From assembly GCF_003265325.1 (NCBI RefSeq), contig NZ_QGNX01000006.1, positions 1-64,000 of the forward strand: 64,000 nt of DNA, given 5' to 3'. Position numbers and translations under genes: made by a program. The notes beneath the pieces were generated by a model. The model had not been told where the DNA came from. It worked only from the letters and a program-made list of their open reading frames with translations, and made no database searches. Below, piece after piece: positions 8,579 through 17,422 of this stretch. This DNA is from Oceanibium sediminis (lineage in GTDB: Bacteria; Pseudomonadota; Alphaproteobacteria; Rhodobacterales; Rhodobacteraceae). Within the stretch, counting starts at the first letter, position 1. Each line of letters starts with the position of its first letter.

Positions 8579-9217
8579 ATGTCGCAAAAGCACCCGACGC
8601 AAGAGCATCTTGCGGGCTATGCAAGCGGGGCCCTCAGCGAAGGGATGAGCCTGCTCATTGCCGCGCACAATACCTACTGCCCCAAATGCCGCGCCGATGT
8701 TGAGCGGTTCGAGACATTGTCGAGCGCGCTGATGATGGAGGAACCGGCCCCGGTGGCGACCTCCTCTCCGTCTTTGGAGGCGGCCATGCGGGCGCTCGAC
8801 GCGCCGATCTGCACGCGACCGATTGCCGAAGACCCCCTCGGCATCGTCCCGATGCCGATCCGCGCGGAACTCGACGGGCCGCTCGACAGTCTCGGCTGGA
8901 AGTTCCGTCTGCCCGGCCTGCACGAATACACCTTCGACGGGTTCGACGGAGAGCACGTCAGCCTGATGCGCATCCGCCCGGGCACCGGCGTGCTTCATCA
9001 CACCCACGAGGGCGAAGAGGCAACGCTGATCCTGTCCGGCCAGATGGAGGACCAGGGCGTCCGCTACGGGCGCGGCGACGTGGCGCTGAACGATCACAAT
9101 GACAACCACAAACCCCGCGTGGTGGGGGATGAGATCTGTTACTGCCTGATCGTGATGTCGGGGAACCTGAAGTTCACCGGCCCCGTCGGACGGGCGCTGA
9201 ACCTTTTCACGAGGTAA
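8579..9217 (+). CDS. chrR: ChrR-type zinc-binding anti-sigma protein with cupin domain
   Basis: The 212-residue protein has the two-domain plan of ChrR, which holds its ECF sigma factor inactive until singlet oxygen or related stress. H5, H30, C34 and C37 form the zinc anti-sigma (Hx3Cx2C) site. H141, H143, E147 and H177 form the cupin metal site. By memory these match the published ChrR ligands almost one for one. ATG 8579 gives this register; a TTG at 8567 behind AAGGA is a possible alternative start. A TGATCC-type promoter precedes it. Unlike the R. sphaeroides case, no rpoE gene lies upstream; the neighbour is divergent trgB. DUF6134 and SDR genes follow in one operon. Confidence 0.85.
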   Translation: MSQKHPTQEHLAGYASGALSEGMSLLIAAHNTYCPKCRADVERFETLSSALMMEEPAPVATSSPSLEAAMRALDAPICTRPIAEDPLGIVPMPIRAELDGPLDSLGWKFRLPGLHEYTFDGFDGEHVSLMRIRPGTGVLHHTHEGEEATLILSGQMEDQGVRYGRGDVALNDHNDNHKPRVVGDEICYCLIVMSGNLKFTGPVGRALNLFTR

Positions 9218-9219
9218 TT

Positions 9220-9903
9220 ATGGCCCTCAACAGACGCACATTCCTGCGCACCGGCAGCGCAGCCCTGATCGGCACGCTTGCCGCCCCGCGCCCGCTGCGC
9301 GCGGCGACCGGGCCGCGGGTGTTCGATCTGTATCGGGGCGACAAGCGGATCGGCCAACAAACGCTGGACGTCGGCCGGTCCGGGTCCCAGATCAACGTCG
9401 CGGTCGATATAAACATCGAAGTGCGCATTCTGGGTCTGTCAGCCTACAGCTACCAACTGTACAGTCGCGAAGTCTGGGCCGATGGAGCCTTGCAGCGCCT
9501 TGAGGGAAAGGCGAACGACAACGGCACGCCGCACCGCGTCAGTGTGCTGCGCACCGGTGGTGGACTGCAGATCGACGGCTCGGGCTTCCGGGGCACGGTT
9601 CAGGGCAATCCCGCGACCACCACCTACTGGAGCCAGGCGTTTCTGTCGCGCCCGACATGGATCTCGACCCAGGACGGCAAGCCGATGAACATCAACACGG
9701 CGCGCGCCGGGTCGGTGGAGGTTCCGACCCCTGCCGGACCGACCCGCGCGACCGTGTGGAACGTGCGCGGTGACATCGGTCGGCTGGACCTGTTCTACGA
9801 CGCCAATGGCGAGTGGGTCGGCAACCGGTTCGAGGCGCGCGGCGAGCAAGCCAGGTTCGTTCTGGCACGCACGGGCAAACCCCTCGCGCCGATCTGGTCC
9901 TGA
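9220..9903 (+). CDS. DUF6134 family exported protein (Tat signal)
   Basis: The 227-residue protein starts MALNRRTFLRTGSAALIGTLAA, a twin-arginine-type leader (NRRTFL) with a hydrophobic stretch and a probable cleavage near LRAATG. The mature part (DLYRGDKRIGQQTLDVGR, LYSREVWADGALQRLEGKAND, FLSRPTWISTQDG, YDANGEWVG) fits DUF6134, a periplasmic beta-rich family of unknown function often adjacent to oxidative-stress genes. It begins two bases after the chrR-like stop, so it belongs to the same promoter. A role in handling oxidised envelope lipids or pigments is a guess from context. Confidence 0.75.
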   Translation: MALNRRTFLRTGSAALIGTLAAPRPLRAATGPRVFDLYRGDKRIGQQTLDVGRSGSQINVAVDINIEVRILGLSAYSYQLYSREVWADGALQRLEGKANDNGTPHRVSVLRTGGGLQIDGSGFRGTVQGNPATTTYWSQAFLSRPTWISTQDGKPMNINTARAGSVEVPTPAGPTRATVWNVRGDIGRLDLFYDANGEWVGNRFEARGEQARFVLARTGKPLAPIWS

Positions 9904-9928
9904 CGGTTTGAGCGTTTTCACGAAAGTC

Positions 9929-10696
9929 ATGCGCCCCGGTGACGGGGCGGCCTGGATCACGGGCGCCTCGGGCGGCATCGGACGCGCAGTTGCGCTGAAG
10001 CTGGCCTCCGAGGGGTGGACCGTCTATGCCACCGCGCGCTCTGCCGATCAGCTTGAACACCTCGCCAGCGAGGCAACGGGCCCGGGGCGGATCGTCCCCC
10101 TGCCCGGCGACGTGACCGACGCGGCGGGCATGGTGGCCTGCGTGGAGCGTATCACCGCGGACGGTCCGCTGGCGCTGGCGATCCTGAACGCCGGGGTCTA
10201 CACGCCGATGCGCGCGCAGAATTTCTCGGCCCAAACCGCGTCAAAGATGCTGTCGGTCAACCTGATCGGCGTCACAAACGCGCTGGACCCGGTGCTGAAG
10301 GCGATGATCGCGCAAGGCACCGGGCATCTCGCCATCACCGCGTCTGTAGCGGGCTATCGCGGCTTGCCGGACGCCGCCGTCTATTCGGCCACCAAGGCCG
10401 GGCTGATCGCCATGTGCGAGGCGCTGGCGATGGATCTCGTCGATCTCGGGGTGCGCATCTCGGTCATCAACCCCGGCTTTGTCGAGACGGAGGCGACCTC
10501 CGTCAACACGTTCGACATGCCCTTCCTGATGCAGCCCGAGGACGCCGCCCGCCGCATCGTGGAGGGGTTGAAGAAACCCGGGTTCGAGATCGCCTTCCCG
10601 CGCCGCTTCGCCTTCATCCTGCGCGCCATCGGGCTGTTGCCGAACCGGGCCTACATCTGGGCCGTGCGAAAGATGCTCGGCTGGGGCAAAGGCTGA
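9929..10696 (+). CDS. Short-chain dehydrogenase/reductase
   Basis: The 255-residue classical SDR has the cofactor loop TGASGGIGRA near residues 11-20, the NAG motif (LNAGVY), a serine in ITASVAGYRG and the catalytic YSATK pair (tyrosine and lysine). Substrate unknown. The RRxLP-type C-terminus (PNRAYIWAVRKMLGWGKG) is basic and could associate with membrane. The ATG 9929 start is 25 bases after the DUF6134 stop; TTG 9908 is possible. It is the last gene of the chrR-like operon and converges with the MFS gene, leaving four bases between stops. Membership in a lipid- or pigment-oxidation response is inferred from position. Confidence 0.85.
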   Translation: MRPGDGAAWITGASGGIGRAVALKLASEGWTVYATARSADQLEHLASEATGPGRIVPLPGDVTDAAGMVACVERITADGPLALAILNAGVYTPMRAQNFSAQTASKMLSVNLIGVTNALDPVLKAMIAQGTGHLAITASVAGYRGLPDAAVYSATKAGLIAMCEALAMDLVDLGVRISVINPGFVETEATSVNTFDMPFLMQPEDAARRIVEGLKKPGFEIAFPRRFAFILRAIGLLPNRAYIWAVRKMLGWGKG

Positions 10697-10700
10697 AAGC

Positions 10701-11993
10701 TCACGCCTCGATCCTGGCGCGCAGCTCGGCCTGGCGCGCGGCATCCAGCGGAAAGCCCCACATCATCGCGACCGCGATCATCTTCAGCACGATCGGGGCC
10801 AGCGCGTACAACAGGGCCAGCGACCACAGCGCAGTGGTCCCGTTGTCGCCATTGGCCGAAAACCCGGCCCCCTCAAGCAGGATCAGCGCCGCCCCTCCCG
10901 CCAGGGCCAGTGCAAACTTGGTGGCGAGCGACCAGAGCGCGAAGAACGCCCCCGTGCGCTGCTGCCCGCTGCGCGCGGTGTCCAGGTCCACAAGGTCCGC
11001 CTGCATCGCCGAGGGTAGCGCCAGGTCCGCCCCCAGCGCCGCGCCCGACAGCACGCAGATCACCGCGAAGGCCGCAACGTCCCCGGGCCCGAGCAGAAGC
11101 GCCGTCGAGAAGATGATCGCGGCATAGATCATCGCCAGGCACCACAGCCGGTGCTTGCTGATGCGCTTCAGGGCAAAGGTCCAGAACGGCGCGGCCGCGA
11201 CGGCGGCGCCGAAGTACAGCACCAGCAGCGGCCCGCCCTGCCCCGGCGCCTCCAGCCGGTATTCGACGAAGAAAAGGAACAGCGTCGCGGGCAGCGCGTT
11301 GGCCGCCCCGTTGATGAAATAGGCCAGCAACAGGCGGCCGAACAGCGGCTCGCCCCGCAGGACACCGATCAGGTTCCCCGGTGCCGGGCTGGGCCGTGAG
11401 AAATCGCGCGGCTCGGGCACGACCCACAGACACCAGGTCACGCTGAGCGGCAGCAGCAAGACGATGGCCGCGGCGACCAGCATCATGCCCCCTGCCGCGT
11501 CGGCCCCTGCATTGTAAAGGATCGCCGCCATGATCGTGCCGACCAGCCCGATACTGTCGCGCCAGACCGTGACGCGGCCCCGCTCGGCATAGTCGCCGGT
11601 CAATTCCGCGCCCCACGCGAAATAGGGCGTCAGCATGATCGTCCATCCCAGCGTCAGGGAAAAGAGGAAGCCGACGAACCATGCCCCGCCGACATCCGCG
11701 GGCGGCACGAACAGGCACCAGGCGCTGAGCATGACCAGCGGGCAGCCCACCGCCAGCCAGATGCGCCGCCGTCCCCAGCGCGTGCGGAGCCGGTCCGACA
11801 GGACCCCCATGGCCGGGTCGCTGACCGCGTCGAACAGGCGCACCGCGATGAAGGCGAAACCGATGAACCCCAGCGAAAACCCGAGGTCCGAGGCATAGAA
11901 TTCCGCGAGGAACACGTAGACCGGAAAATACATCGCCGCGAGCGGCAGCGACGGCGCGGCATAGGCCGCGACACGCGACAGCGGCAGCGCCAC
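10701..11993 (-). CDS. MFS transporter of the GPH (glycoside-pentoside-hexuronide) type
   Basis: The 430-residue protein has about 12 hydrophobic segments. The N-terminal half holds RLFDAVSDPAMGVLSDRLRTRWGRRRIW, the D-x3-P-x3-G-x2-SDR pattern typical of GPH-type cation symporters. It should sit in the inner membrane. Substrate cannot be read from sequence; the operon context (photolyase, FAD oxidoreductase, CFA synthase) points away from sugars. It is the sixth and last gene of the photolyase operon, 31 bases after TrgA, and ends tail-to-tail with the SDR gene. Confidence 0.8.
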   Translation of the reverse strand: MALPLSRVAAYAAPSLPLAAMYFPVYVFLAEFYASDLGFSLGFIGFAFIAVRLFDAVSDPAMGVLSDRLRTRWGRRRIWLAVGCPLVMLSAWCLFVPPADVGGAWFVGFLFSLTLGWTIMLTPYFAWGAELTGDYAERGRVTVWRDSIGLVGTIMAAILYNAGADAAGGMMLVAAAIVLLLPLSVTWCLWVVPEPRDFSRPSPAPGNLIGVLRGEPLFGRLLLAYFINGAANALPATLFLFFVEYRLEAPGQGGPLLVLYFGAAVAAAPFWTFALKRISKHRLWCLAMIYAAIIFSTALLLGPGDVAAFAVICVLSGAALGADLALPSAMQADLVDLDTARSGQQRTGAFFALWSLATKFALALAGGAALILLEGAGFSANGDNGTTALWSLALLYALAPIVLKMIAVAMMWGFPLDAARQAELRARIEA

Positions 11994-12024
11994 TACGCGC
12001 CGCCGCCCTGCTCAGCCCGAGGGC

Positions 12025-12510
12025 TCAGTTCCAGCGGAAATAGGCGTTGCGCGTCATAACCCCGGCGCAGATCGACAGGAAGGCCGCCAGCCCCAGGATG
12101 CGCGGATGGAACAGGAACGCGGCGTAATCCGCCGCCTTGGTGAACGTCTCGAACACCGCGTCCATGGCGCCGCCGCCGATCATCCGCCCGGCCAGGATCT
12201 CGCCCCAGGTGTGATACATCGCGACGATCGCCAGGATCAGGATACTGACGGTGATCCCCGCGCGCAGGCCCAGCACGATCCCGGTGCCGCCCTCGATCAT
12301 CATGCGTCGCCCGAGGGACTTCCAGCCGATGATCAAACCACAGATCCCGAAGGACCAGATCATGCTGACCAGGTCGTTTTCCCAGCGTTCGTCGGGGTAG
12401 GTATAGACGAATGCGAATGCCATGATGACGCAGGCCCCGCCCAGCGCCAGCGCGGCGACCAGTCGGGCGGCGGTGGGCATGTTGGCGTCTTGCGATAGCT
12501 TGGCGCGCAT
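12025..12510 (-). CDS. trgA: TrgA-family inner-membrane protein
   Basis: The 161-residue protein has four or so hydrophobic helices and the MPTAARLVAALALGG start, GWKSLGRRM middle and tail FRWN typical of TrgA, a membrane protein tied to tellurite resistance in R. sphaeroides. ATG 12510 was chosen because AAGGAG lies seven bases upstream; ATG 12480 (MPTAARL) would give the usual family N-terminus and remains possible. It lies between the CFA synthase (33-base gap) and the MFS transporter in the photolyase operon. In R. sphaeroides trgA and trgB adjoin; here they are in separate operons about 5 kb apart. The mechanism is unknown. Confidence 0.7.
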   Translation of the reverse strand: MRAKLSQDANMPTAARLVAALALGGACVIMAFAFVYTYPDERWENDLVSMIWSFGICGLIIGWKSLGRRMMIEGGTGIVLGLRAGITVSILILAIVAMYHTWGEILAGRMIGGGAMDAVFETFTKAADYAAFLFHPRILGLAAFLSICAGVMTRNAYFRWN

Positions 12511-12543
12511 GACCGAACTCCTTCAAGCAACGTTTCCCCGCGC

Positions 12544-13755
12544 TCACGCCGGGCGCCGCATTGTAACCTGAGTGACGTTGGTTGTGCCACTATGGAAACA
12601 CGCCGCGCAAGAGGTGAGGTAATAGGCCCACATCCTGCGGAAACGCTCGTCAAATCCAAGGGGCGCAATCCGGTCCCAGCAGTCGTTGAACTTGCGGTGC
12701 CACTGGCGCAGCGTCTCGGAATAGCTTTCCCCGAACTCGATGGAGCCCGCCGGGGTCAGCCCCGCGCGGCGGATCTGGTCCTGAAGCGCACCGGGGCTGG
12801 GCAACATGCCGCCCGGGAAGATGTATTTCTGGATGAAATCGACCCCGCGGCGATAATTCTCGAACAGGCGATCCTCGATGGTGATGACCTGCAAGGTCGC
12901 CTGCGCACCCGGTTTCAGCCGGTCACGCAGCGCGTCGAAATAGACCGGCCAGTATCTTTCGCCCACCGCCTCGAACATCTCGATCGAGGCGACGCCGTCG
13001 TAGGTGGCCCTTTCGTCGCGGTAATCGCGGATCACGATATCCACCTTCTCGGCCAGGCCCGCCTTGAAGATACGTTCCGCCGCGAAGTCGTGCTGTTCCT
13101 TTGATATGGTCAGCCCGGTCACCTTCGCGCCGCGGGTGCCGGCGGCGTACTCGGCGAACCCGCCCCAGCCGCAGCCGATCTCCAGCAGGTGATCGCCGTC
13201 GCTGACACCGATGAGATCGCACATGGAGGCGTATTTGTTGGTCTGCGCCTGCGACAGATCCTCACCGTCCTTCCGGAAGAAGGCCGAGGAGTAGGTCATC
13301 GTCTCGTCCAGCCAGGCGGCATAGAATTCATTCCCGAGATCATAGTGATAGGAGATGTTCTTGCGCGCCTGCCGCCGGGTGTTGGAGTTCAGCCTATGGC
13401 GCATCCGCTCGTACATCCGCACTAGTCCGGCGCCCAGGAACTCCTGCCCGATCTCGTCGTTGTTGGCCACGAAGGCATCCATCAGCGCCTGCAGGTCGGG
13501 CGTGTCCCACCACCCGTCCATGTAAGCCTCGCCAAAGCCGACGTCGCCTTCGCGCGCGATCCTCGTGAACAGCGCGGGATTGCGGGTCACGATGACCCCG
13601 TGGGGCCCGTCCCGCTCACCCTTGGCCAGGAAGCGGCGGCCATCGGGCAGGACGATCTCGATCGAGCCGGTCCTCAGCCGGCCCAGCAGCGCAAACCCGG
13701 TCTGGAACCACCGCGGCAGATCCCGCTGATCACGGATCGAAGTCAGAACAGTCAT
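12544..13755 (-). CDS. cfa: Cyclopropane-fatty-acyl-phospholipid synthase family methyltransferase
   Basis: The 403-residue SAM-dependent enzyme should add a methylene or methyl group across unsaturated acyl chains of membrane phospholipids. The SAM motif LLEIGCGWGGFAEYAA lies near residues 187-202, preceded by SYHYDLGNEFYAAWLDETMTYS, typical of the family. KYIFPGGMLPS is also conserved. The predicted start has GGGAG about ten bases upstream. It follows DUF1365 by 33 bases. A CFA-type synthase is a known member of the RpoE-ChrR singlet-oxygen response in R. sphaeroides; modification of unsaturated lipids in that response is established for related enzymes and inferred here. Confidence 0.88.
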   Translation of the reverse strand: MTVLTSIRDQRDLPRWFQTGFALLGRLRTGSIEIVLPDGRRFLAKGERDGPHGVIVTRNPALFTRIAREGDVGFGEAYMDGWWDTPDLQALMDAFVANNDEIGQEFLGAGLVRMYERMRHRLNSNTRRQARKNISYHYDLGNEFYAAWLDETMTYSSAFFRKDGEDLSQAQTNKYASMCDLIGVSDGDHLLEIGCGWGGFAEYAAGTRGAKVTGLTISKEQHDFAAERIFKAGLAEKVDIVIRDYRDERATYDGVASIEMFEAVGERYWPVYFDALRDRLKPGAQATLQVITIEDRLFENYRRGVDFIQKYIFPGGMLPSPGALQDQIRRAGLTPAGSIEFGESYSETLRQWHRKFNDCWDRIAPLGFDERFRRMWAYYLTSCAACFHSGTTNVTQVTMRRPA

Positions 13756-13788
13756 TCAGTATTACTCCCACACCCTTCAGGGCAAATT

Positions 13789-14598
13789 CTAGTGGCCTGA
13801 GGCAGTCGCGCCAAGAGTGGATTTATCTTTTTCACTCAAGAGGTTGCGCATGCCCTTCGGGCCCGTGTAGCTGTGGAATCGAACCCCTTTCAACGCCAGT
13901 CTCAGCGCGTGCCAATGGATCAGGGCGATCACCCGGAAGGTCATCAGCGGGTGCGTCACGAAGGCCTTCAGCAACGCGCCATCGCCCAGCGGAACGCCCT
14001 TGCCGGTATGCGTCGCGATCAGCACGTCCCCCTCCGGCCCCGCCTGGCGGATACGCAACGCAAGCCTTTTGTCGGGCGGCGCGAGCGTGAAGCGATAGGT
14101 CTGATCCATCCCGATGAAGGGCGAGACGTACATCTGCTTTTGCTGCTGCTGCTCGACCGGGCCGGGGCCGTTTTCCACGGGCAGCGCATAGGCTATCTGG
14201 TCGCCGTAGGTGTTCTTCACCTCGTAGATGATCGCCGCCAGCCGGTCGGCTGCGTCAAAGCAATAGTAGACGCTGAGCGGGTTGAACCCGTAGCCGAGCA
14301 TCCGCGGAAAGCTCAGCAACTCCACCCGCGGAGCGGGCGGCAAACCGTTCTGCGCCAGCGTCGCGTCCACCCAAGGGCGCAGCGCCGAGCCGTCGCGCGG
14401 GCCGTGGTCCTTGTTCATAAACGACATCACCCCGAAGCGATTGTGCGACAGCAGCCACAGCTTCTTCGTCACCGCGTCGACCCGGTCGATATCGATCAGC
14501 AGCGAGAAGACGCGATAGCGAAAGCGGTGCCGGCGCGGGATCAGGCGCATGTGCATCACATGGCCCAAATACAGTCGCGCTGGTGGTCGTCTGCTCAC
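13789..14598 (-). CDS. DUF1365 family protein
   Basis: The 269-residue protein matches DUF1365 by YLGHVMHMRLIPRRHRFRYR, SHNRFGVMSFMNKDHG, LLSFPRMLGYGFNPLSVYYC and YEVKNTYGDQ. No enzyme activity is established for the family. It almost always stands between an FAD-dependent oxidoreductase and a CFA-type methyltransferase, which suggests all three act on unsaturated membrane lipid, perhaps furan or cyclopropane fatty acid formation. GTG 14598 overlaps the oxidoreductase stop (GTGA); ATG 14745 lies inside that gene and was rejected. Confidence 0.85.
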   Translation of the reverse strand: MSRRPPARLYLGHVMHMRLIPRRHRFRYRVFSLLIDIDRVDAVTKKLWLLSHNRFGVMSFMNKDHGPRDGSALRPWVDATLAQNGLPPAPRVELLSFPRMLGYGFNPLSVYYCFDAADRLAAIIYEVKNTYGDQIAYALPVENGPGPVEQQQQKQMYVSPFIGMDQTYRFTLAPPDKRLALRIRQAGPEGDVLIATHTGKGVPLGDGALLKAFVTHPLMTFRVIALIHWHALRLALKGVRFHSYTGPKGMRNLLSEKDKSTLGATASGH

Positions 14599-15911
14599 TC
14601 CGCGGCCTCCTGCAGCGGGCTGGCGGCGGGTTCGGGCAGACCCTTCGCCCAGTTGGGCGCGGCGCCCAGTGCATGCGCGACGGCCAGACCAGCGCGCAGG
14701 CCATCCTCGTGAAATCCGTAGCCGAGCCATGCGCCAGCATACCACACTCCGCCCCGGCCCTGTATGGCCGAAATCTCGGACTGGGCGCGGAACGCGGCGG
14801 AATCGAAGATCGGGTGCGCGTAGGTGAACTCGCGGTGGATCAGGTCGGGGTCGATGTCCCGCGCGGGGTTGAGGCTGACGAACAGCGGATGTTCCGGCGC
14901 AATGCCCTGCAAGCGCTGCATCCAGTAGGTGACGGCGGCGGGGCGGCGATCCGTCGCTGCATTCCGCCCGGCAAGGAAGTTCCAGCTCGACCAGACCTTC
15001 TTCCGCTTCGGCATCAGCGCGGGGTCCGAATGCAGCACGGCGCGGTTGTCCGAGGTACGGAACGCCGACAGTATCTGCTCTTCCTGCTCATCCTGGTCGC
15101 CGAGAAGCGCGCGCGCCTGCGGCCCGTGGCAGGCAAGGATCACCTGGTCGAACACCGCCTCGTTGCCATCGGCGAAGTGAAGCTTCGGCAACCCGGAGGA
15201 ACGATCCACGCCCACAACCTCGGCACCGGCGTGGACGCGGTCGCCCAAGGCCTGCATGATCCGGGAGATATAGGCCCGCGAGCCGCCGTCAACCGTGCGC
15301 CACTTGTGCGTCTCTCCCATGCCGTTCATCAGGCCGTGGTTGCGGAAGAAGGACACGAAGGACTCCGCCGGGAACTCCAGCATCATGGCGGTCGGCGTGG
15401 ACCAGATCGCGCCGCCCATCGCCAGCACGAAGTTGTCCCGAAACCAGTCACTGTAACGGTACTGCGACAGGAACGCCCCCAGGCTCAGCCCGTCGAGCTT
15501 GCCCTGGTCCAGCAGCGCCGGGGCTTCTTCATTGAAGCGAAGGATCTCTCGCAACCCCTTGATGAACCTGGGGCGAAACAGGTTGGAGCGTTGCGCGAAC
15601 AGGGTATCGAAGCTGTCGCAGGCGTATTCCGTCGCCCCGCCGTCCACCGACAGTCCGAAGGACATGTCGGAGACCTTCGTCGGCACGTCCAGATGTGCGA
15701 ACAGCCCGGTCAAATTGGGATAATTCACCGTGTTGTAGACGATGAACCCGGTATCCACGGGCACCACCGTATCCCCGAAGGCGACATCGACCGTGTTCGC
15801 ATGGCCGCCGATCCGGCCGTCCTTCTCAAACAGGTGAACGTCGTTCTCCTCGCTCAGCGCAAGGGCGGCCCCCATGCCGGTGATCCCAGCGCCAACAACT
15901 GCAATTCTCAT
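14595..15911 (-). CDS. FAD-dependent oxidoreductase (amine-oxidase fold) of the DUF1365/CFA cluster
   Basis: The 438-residue protein begins MRIAVVGAGITGMGAALALSE, the Rossmann FAD-binding motif, and continues with EKDGRIGGHANTVD, a second flavin contact typical of the amine oxidase/phytoene desaturase fold. Substrate is unknown; proximity to DUF1365 and the CFA-type synthase implies a fatty-acyl chain. It starts 37 bases after the photolyase stop and is the second gene of that operon. No signal peptide or membrane segment is evident, so it is probably cytoplasmic or membrane-peripheral. Confidence 0.85.
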   Translation of the reverse strand: MRIAVVGAGITGMGAALALSEENDVHLFEKDGRIGGHANTVDVAFGDTVVPVDTGFIVYNTVNYPNLTGLFAHLDVPTKVSDMSFGLSVDGGATEYACDSFDTLFAQRSNLFRPRFIKGLREILRFNEEAPALLDQGKLDGLSLGAFLSQYRYSDWFRDNFVLAMGGAIWSTPTAMMLEFPAESFVSFFRNHGLMNGMGETHKWRTVDGGSRAYISRIMQALGDRVHAGAEVVGVDRSSGLPKLHFADGNEAVFDQVILACHGPQARALLGDQDEQEEQILSAFRTSDNRAVLHSDPALMPKRKKVWSSWNFLAGRNAATDRRPAAVTYWMQRLQGIAPEHPLFVSLNPARDIDPDLIHREFTYAHPIFDSAAFRAQSEISAIQGRGGVWYAGAWLGYGFHEDGLRAGLAVAHALGAAPNWAKGLPEPAASPLQEAAE

Positions 15912-15948
15912 AGGTGATTTTATCCTCTGGATATCGGCAGGTGCCCGG

Positions 15949-17379
15949 TCAGGCTGCCTCGCCTTTCTTGTTCTTATGGTTGGAATACGCGGCTAGGGCG
16001 GCCTCTCGCCCCGCTTTCAGATCGACGCGCGGCTCGGGGTAGCTGTCGGTCGGCGCAAGGTCCCAGGAACGGGGGATCGCGGCGAAAAAATCGGTGGCGG
16101 TGGCGGGCGCGTCGCCATCGGACAATTCCGCGACCCAGGCCTTGCGATAGGCGGCCTTCGGGTCGAACTTCTCGGCCTGGGTGGCGGGGTTGAAGACGCG
16201 GAAATATGGCGCGGCATCGGGTCCGGAGCCTGCCGCCCACTGCCACCCCATCGCGTTGGAGGCCGGGTCCCAGTCGATCAGGCATTCCTCGAACCAACGC
16301 TGCCCGACGCGCCAATGGGTCATCAGGTGCTTGGTCAGGTAGCTTGCCACCAGCATCCGCGCGCGATTGTGCATCGTGCCGGTGACGTAAAGCTGGCGCA
16401 TGGCGGCATCGATCACCGGCTCCCCGGTGCGGCCGCGTTTCCAGGCTTCGGCGTCGGCGTTGTCGTTGCGCCAGGGAAAGCCAACCCATTCCTCGCGCCA
16501 ACTGCGCGCGGCGATATGGGGGGTGTGGTAAATCAGGTGATAGGCAAAATCGCGCCAGACCAGTTCCTTCAGGAAGGTTTCCGCGCCGGTCGCGCCGTCT
16601 CGCATCGCGCGCTGAGCGGCGTGCCAGCAACTGCGGGCCGAAATCTCGCCATAGGTCAGGTTCTCGCTCAGCCCCGAGGTGCCATTCAGATCGAGCCGAT
16701 CCCGGTCATCGGCATAGGACGCGATCGGCCCGTCGATAAAGGCGTCGAGCCGCTCGAACGCCGCCGCCTCGCCCACGCGGGCGTATTTCGCGACGATCCC
16801 CGCCCCGCGCACCATGTCGGCCCCCATGGCCCAGTTGTCGAGGGCGTCGGACGCGGGCCAGTCCGCAGGCGGGGCCAGGTCCGTCGGGGGCGGCAGCGCG
16901 TCGCTCTGCCCCCTGTCGCGCACGGCCTTCCAGAACGGGGTGTAGACCTTGTAAAAGCCGCCCTGCCCGGTTTCCACGGTCCATGGCTCGAACAGGATGT
17001 GACCGGGATGACTTTCCGCGCCAAACCCCTGGTCCTTCAGGGCTTTCTTGACGTGCGTATCGCGTTTTATCGCGTCCGGATCATAGGCGCGCGTCCAGTG
17101 GACGGCATCCGCGCCGGTTTCCGCGATCAGCGCGGTCAGCTGCTCCAACGCATCGCCACGGCGAAGGATCAGGCGGCTGCCCTTGGCGCGCAGCGCCGCG
17201 TCCAGGCTGCGCAGGCTTTCCCCGAGGCGCCAGCGCGGCGCGGCGCCCATCGCCTCCGTCTCGGGGTCGAGGATGAAGAGGGGGATCACCGGCGCGCCTT
17301 GCGCCAGTGCCGCTGTCAGGCCGGGATGATCGCTCAGTCGCAGGTCACGGCGGAACCAGAAGAGTGTCGGAGTGTTCAT
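15949..17379 (-). CDS. phr: Deoxyribodipyrimidine photolyase / cryptochrome family
   Basis: The 476-residue protein starts MNTPTLFWFRRDLRLSDHPGL, the photolyase N-terminal domain. The FAD-binding C-terminal domain is clear: GLSENLTYGEISAR, WRDFAYHLIY, EAWKRGRTGEPVIDAAMRQLYVTGTMHNRARM and DPASNAMGWQW. It should repair cyclobutane pyrimidine dimers using blue light; a cryptochrome-like role cannot be excluded. ATG 17379 is chosen over 17412 because family homology begins there. It heads the six-gene leftward operon and has a TGATCC-type promoter 40-70 bases upstream. phrA is a documented RpoE target in R. sphaeroides. Confidence 0.92.
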   Translation of the reverse strand: MNTPTLFWFRRDLRLSDHPGLTAALAQGAPVIPLFILDPETEAMGAAPRWRLGESLRSLDAALRAKGSRLILRRGDALEQLTALIAETGADAVHWTRAYDPDAIKRDTHVKKALKDQGFGAESHPGHILFEPWTVETGQGGFYKVYTPFWKAVRDRGQSDALPPPTDLAPPADWPASDALDNWAMGADMVRGAGIVAKYARVGEAAAFERLDAFIDGPIASYADDRDRLDLNGTSGLSENLTYGEISARSCWHAAQRAMRDGATGAETFLKELVWRDFAYHLIYHTPHIAARSWREEWVGFPWRNDNADAEAWKRGRTGEPVIDAAMRQLYVTGTMHNRARMLVASYLTKHLMTHWRVGQRWFEECLIDWDPASNAMGWQWAAGSGPDAAPYFRVFNPATQAEKFDPKAAYRKAWVAELSDGDAPATATDFFAAIPRSWDLAPTDSYPEPRVDLKAGREAALAAYSNHKNKKGEAA

Positions 17380-17422
17380 ATATCGGTGGGCCGCCCGGCG
17401 CTGTCGAAACAAGGATTAACAG

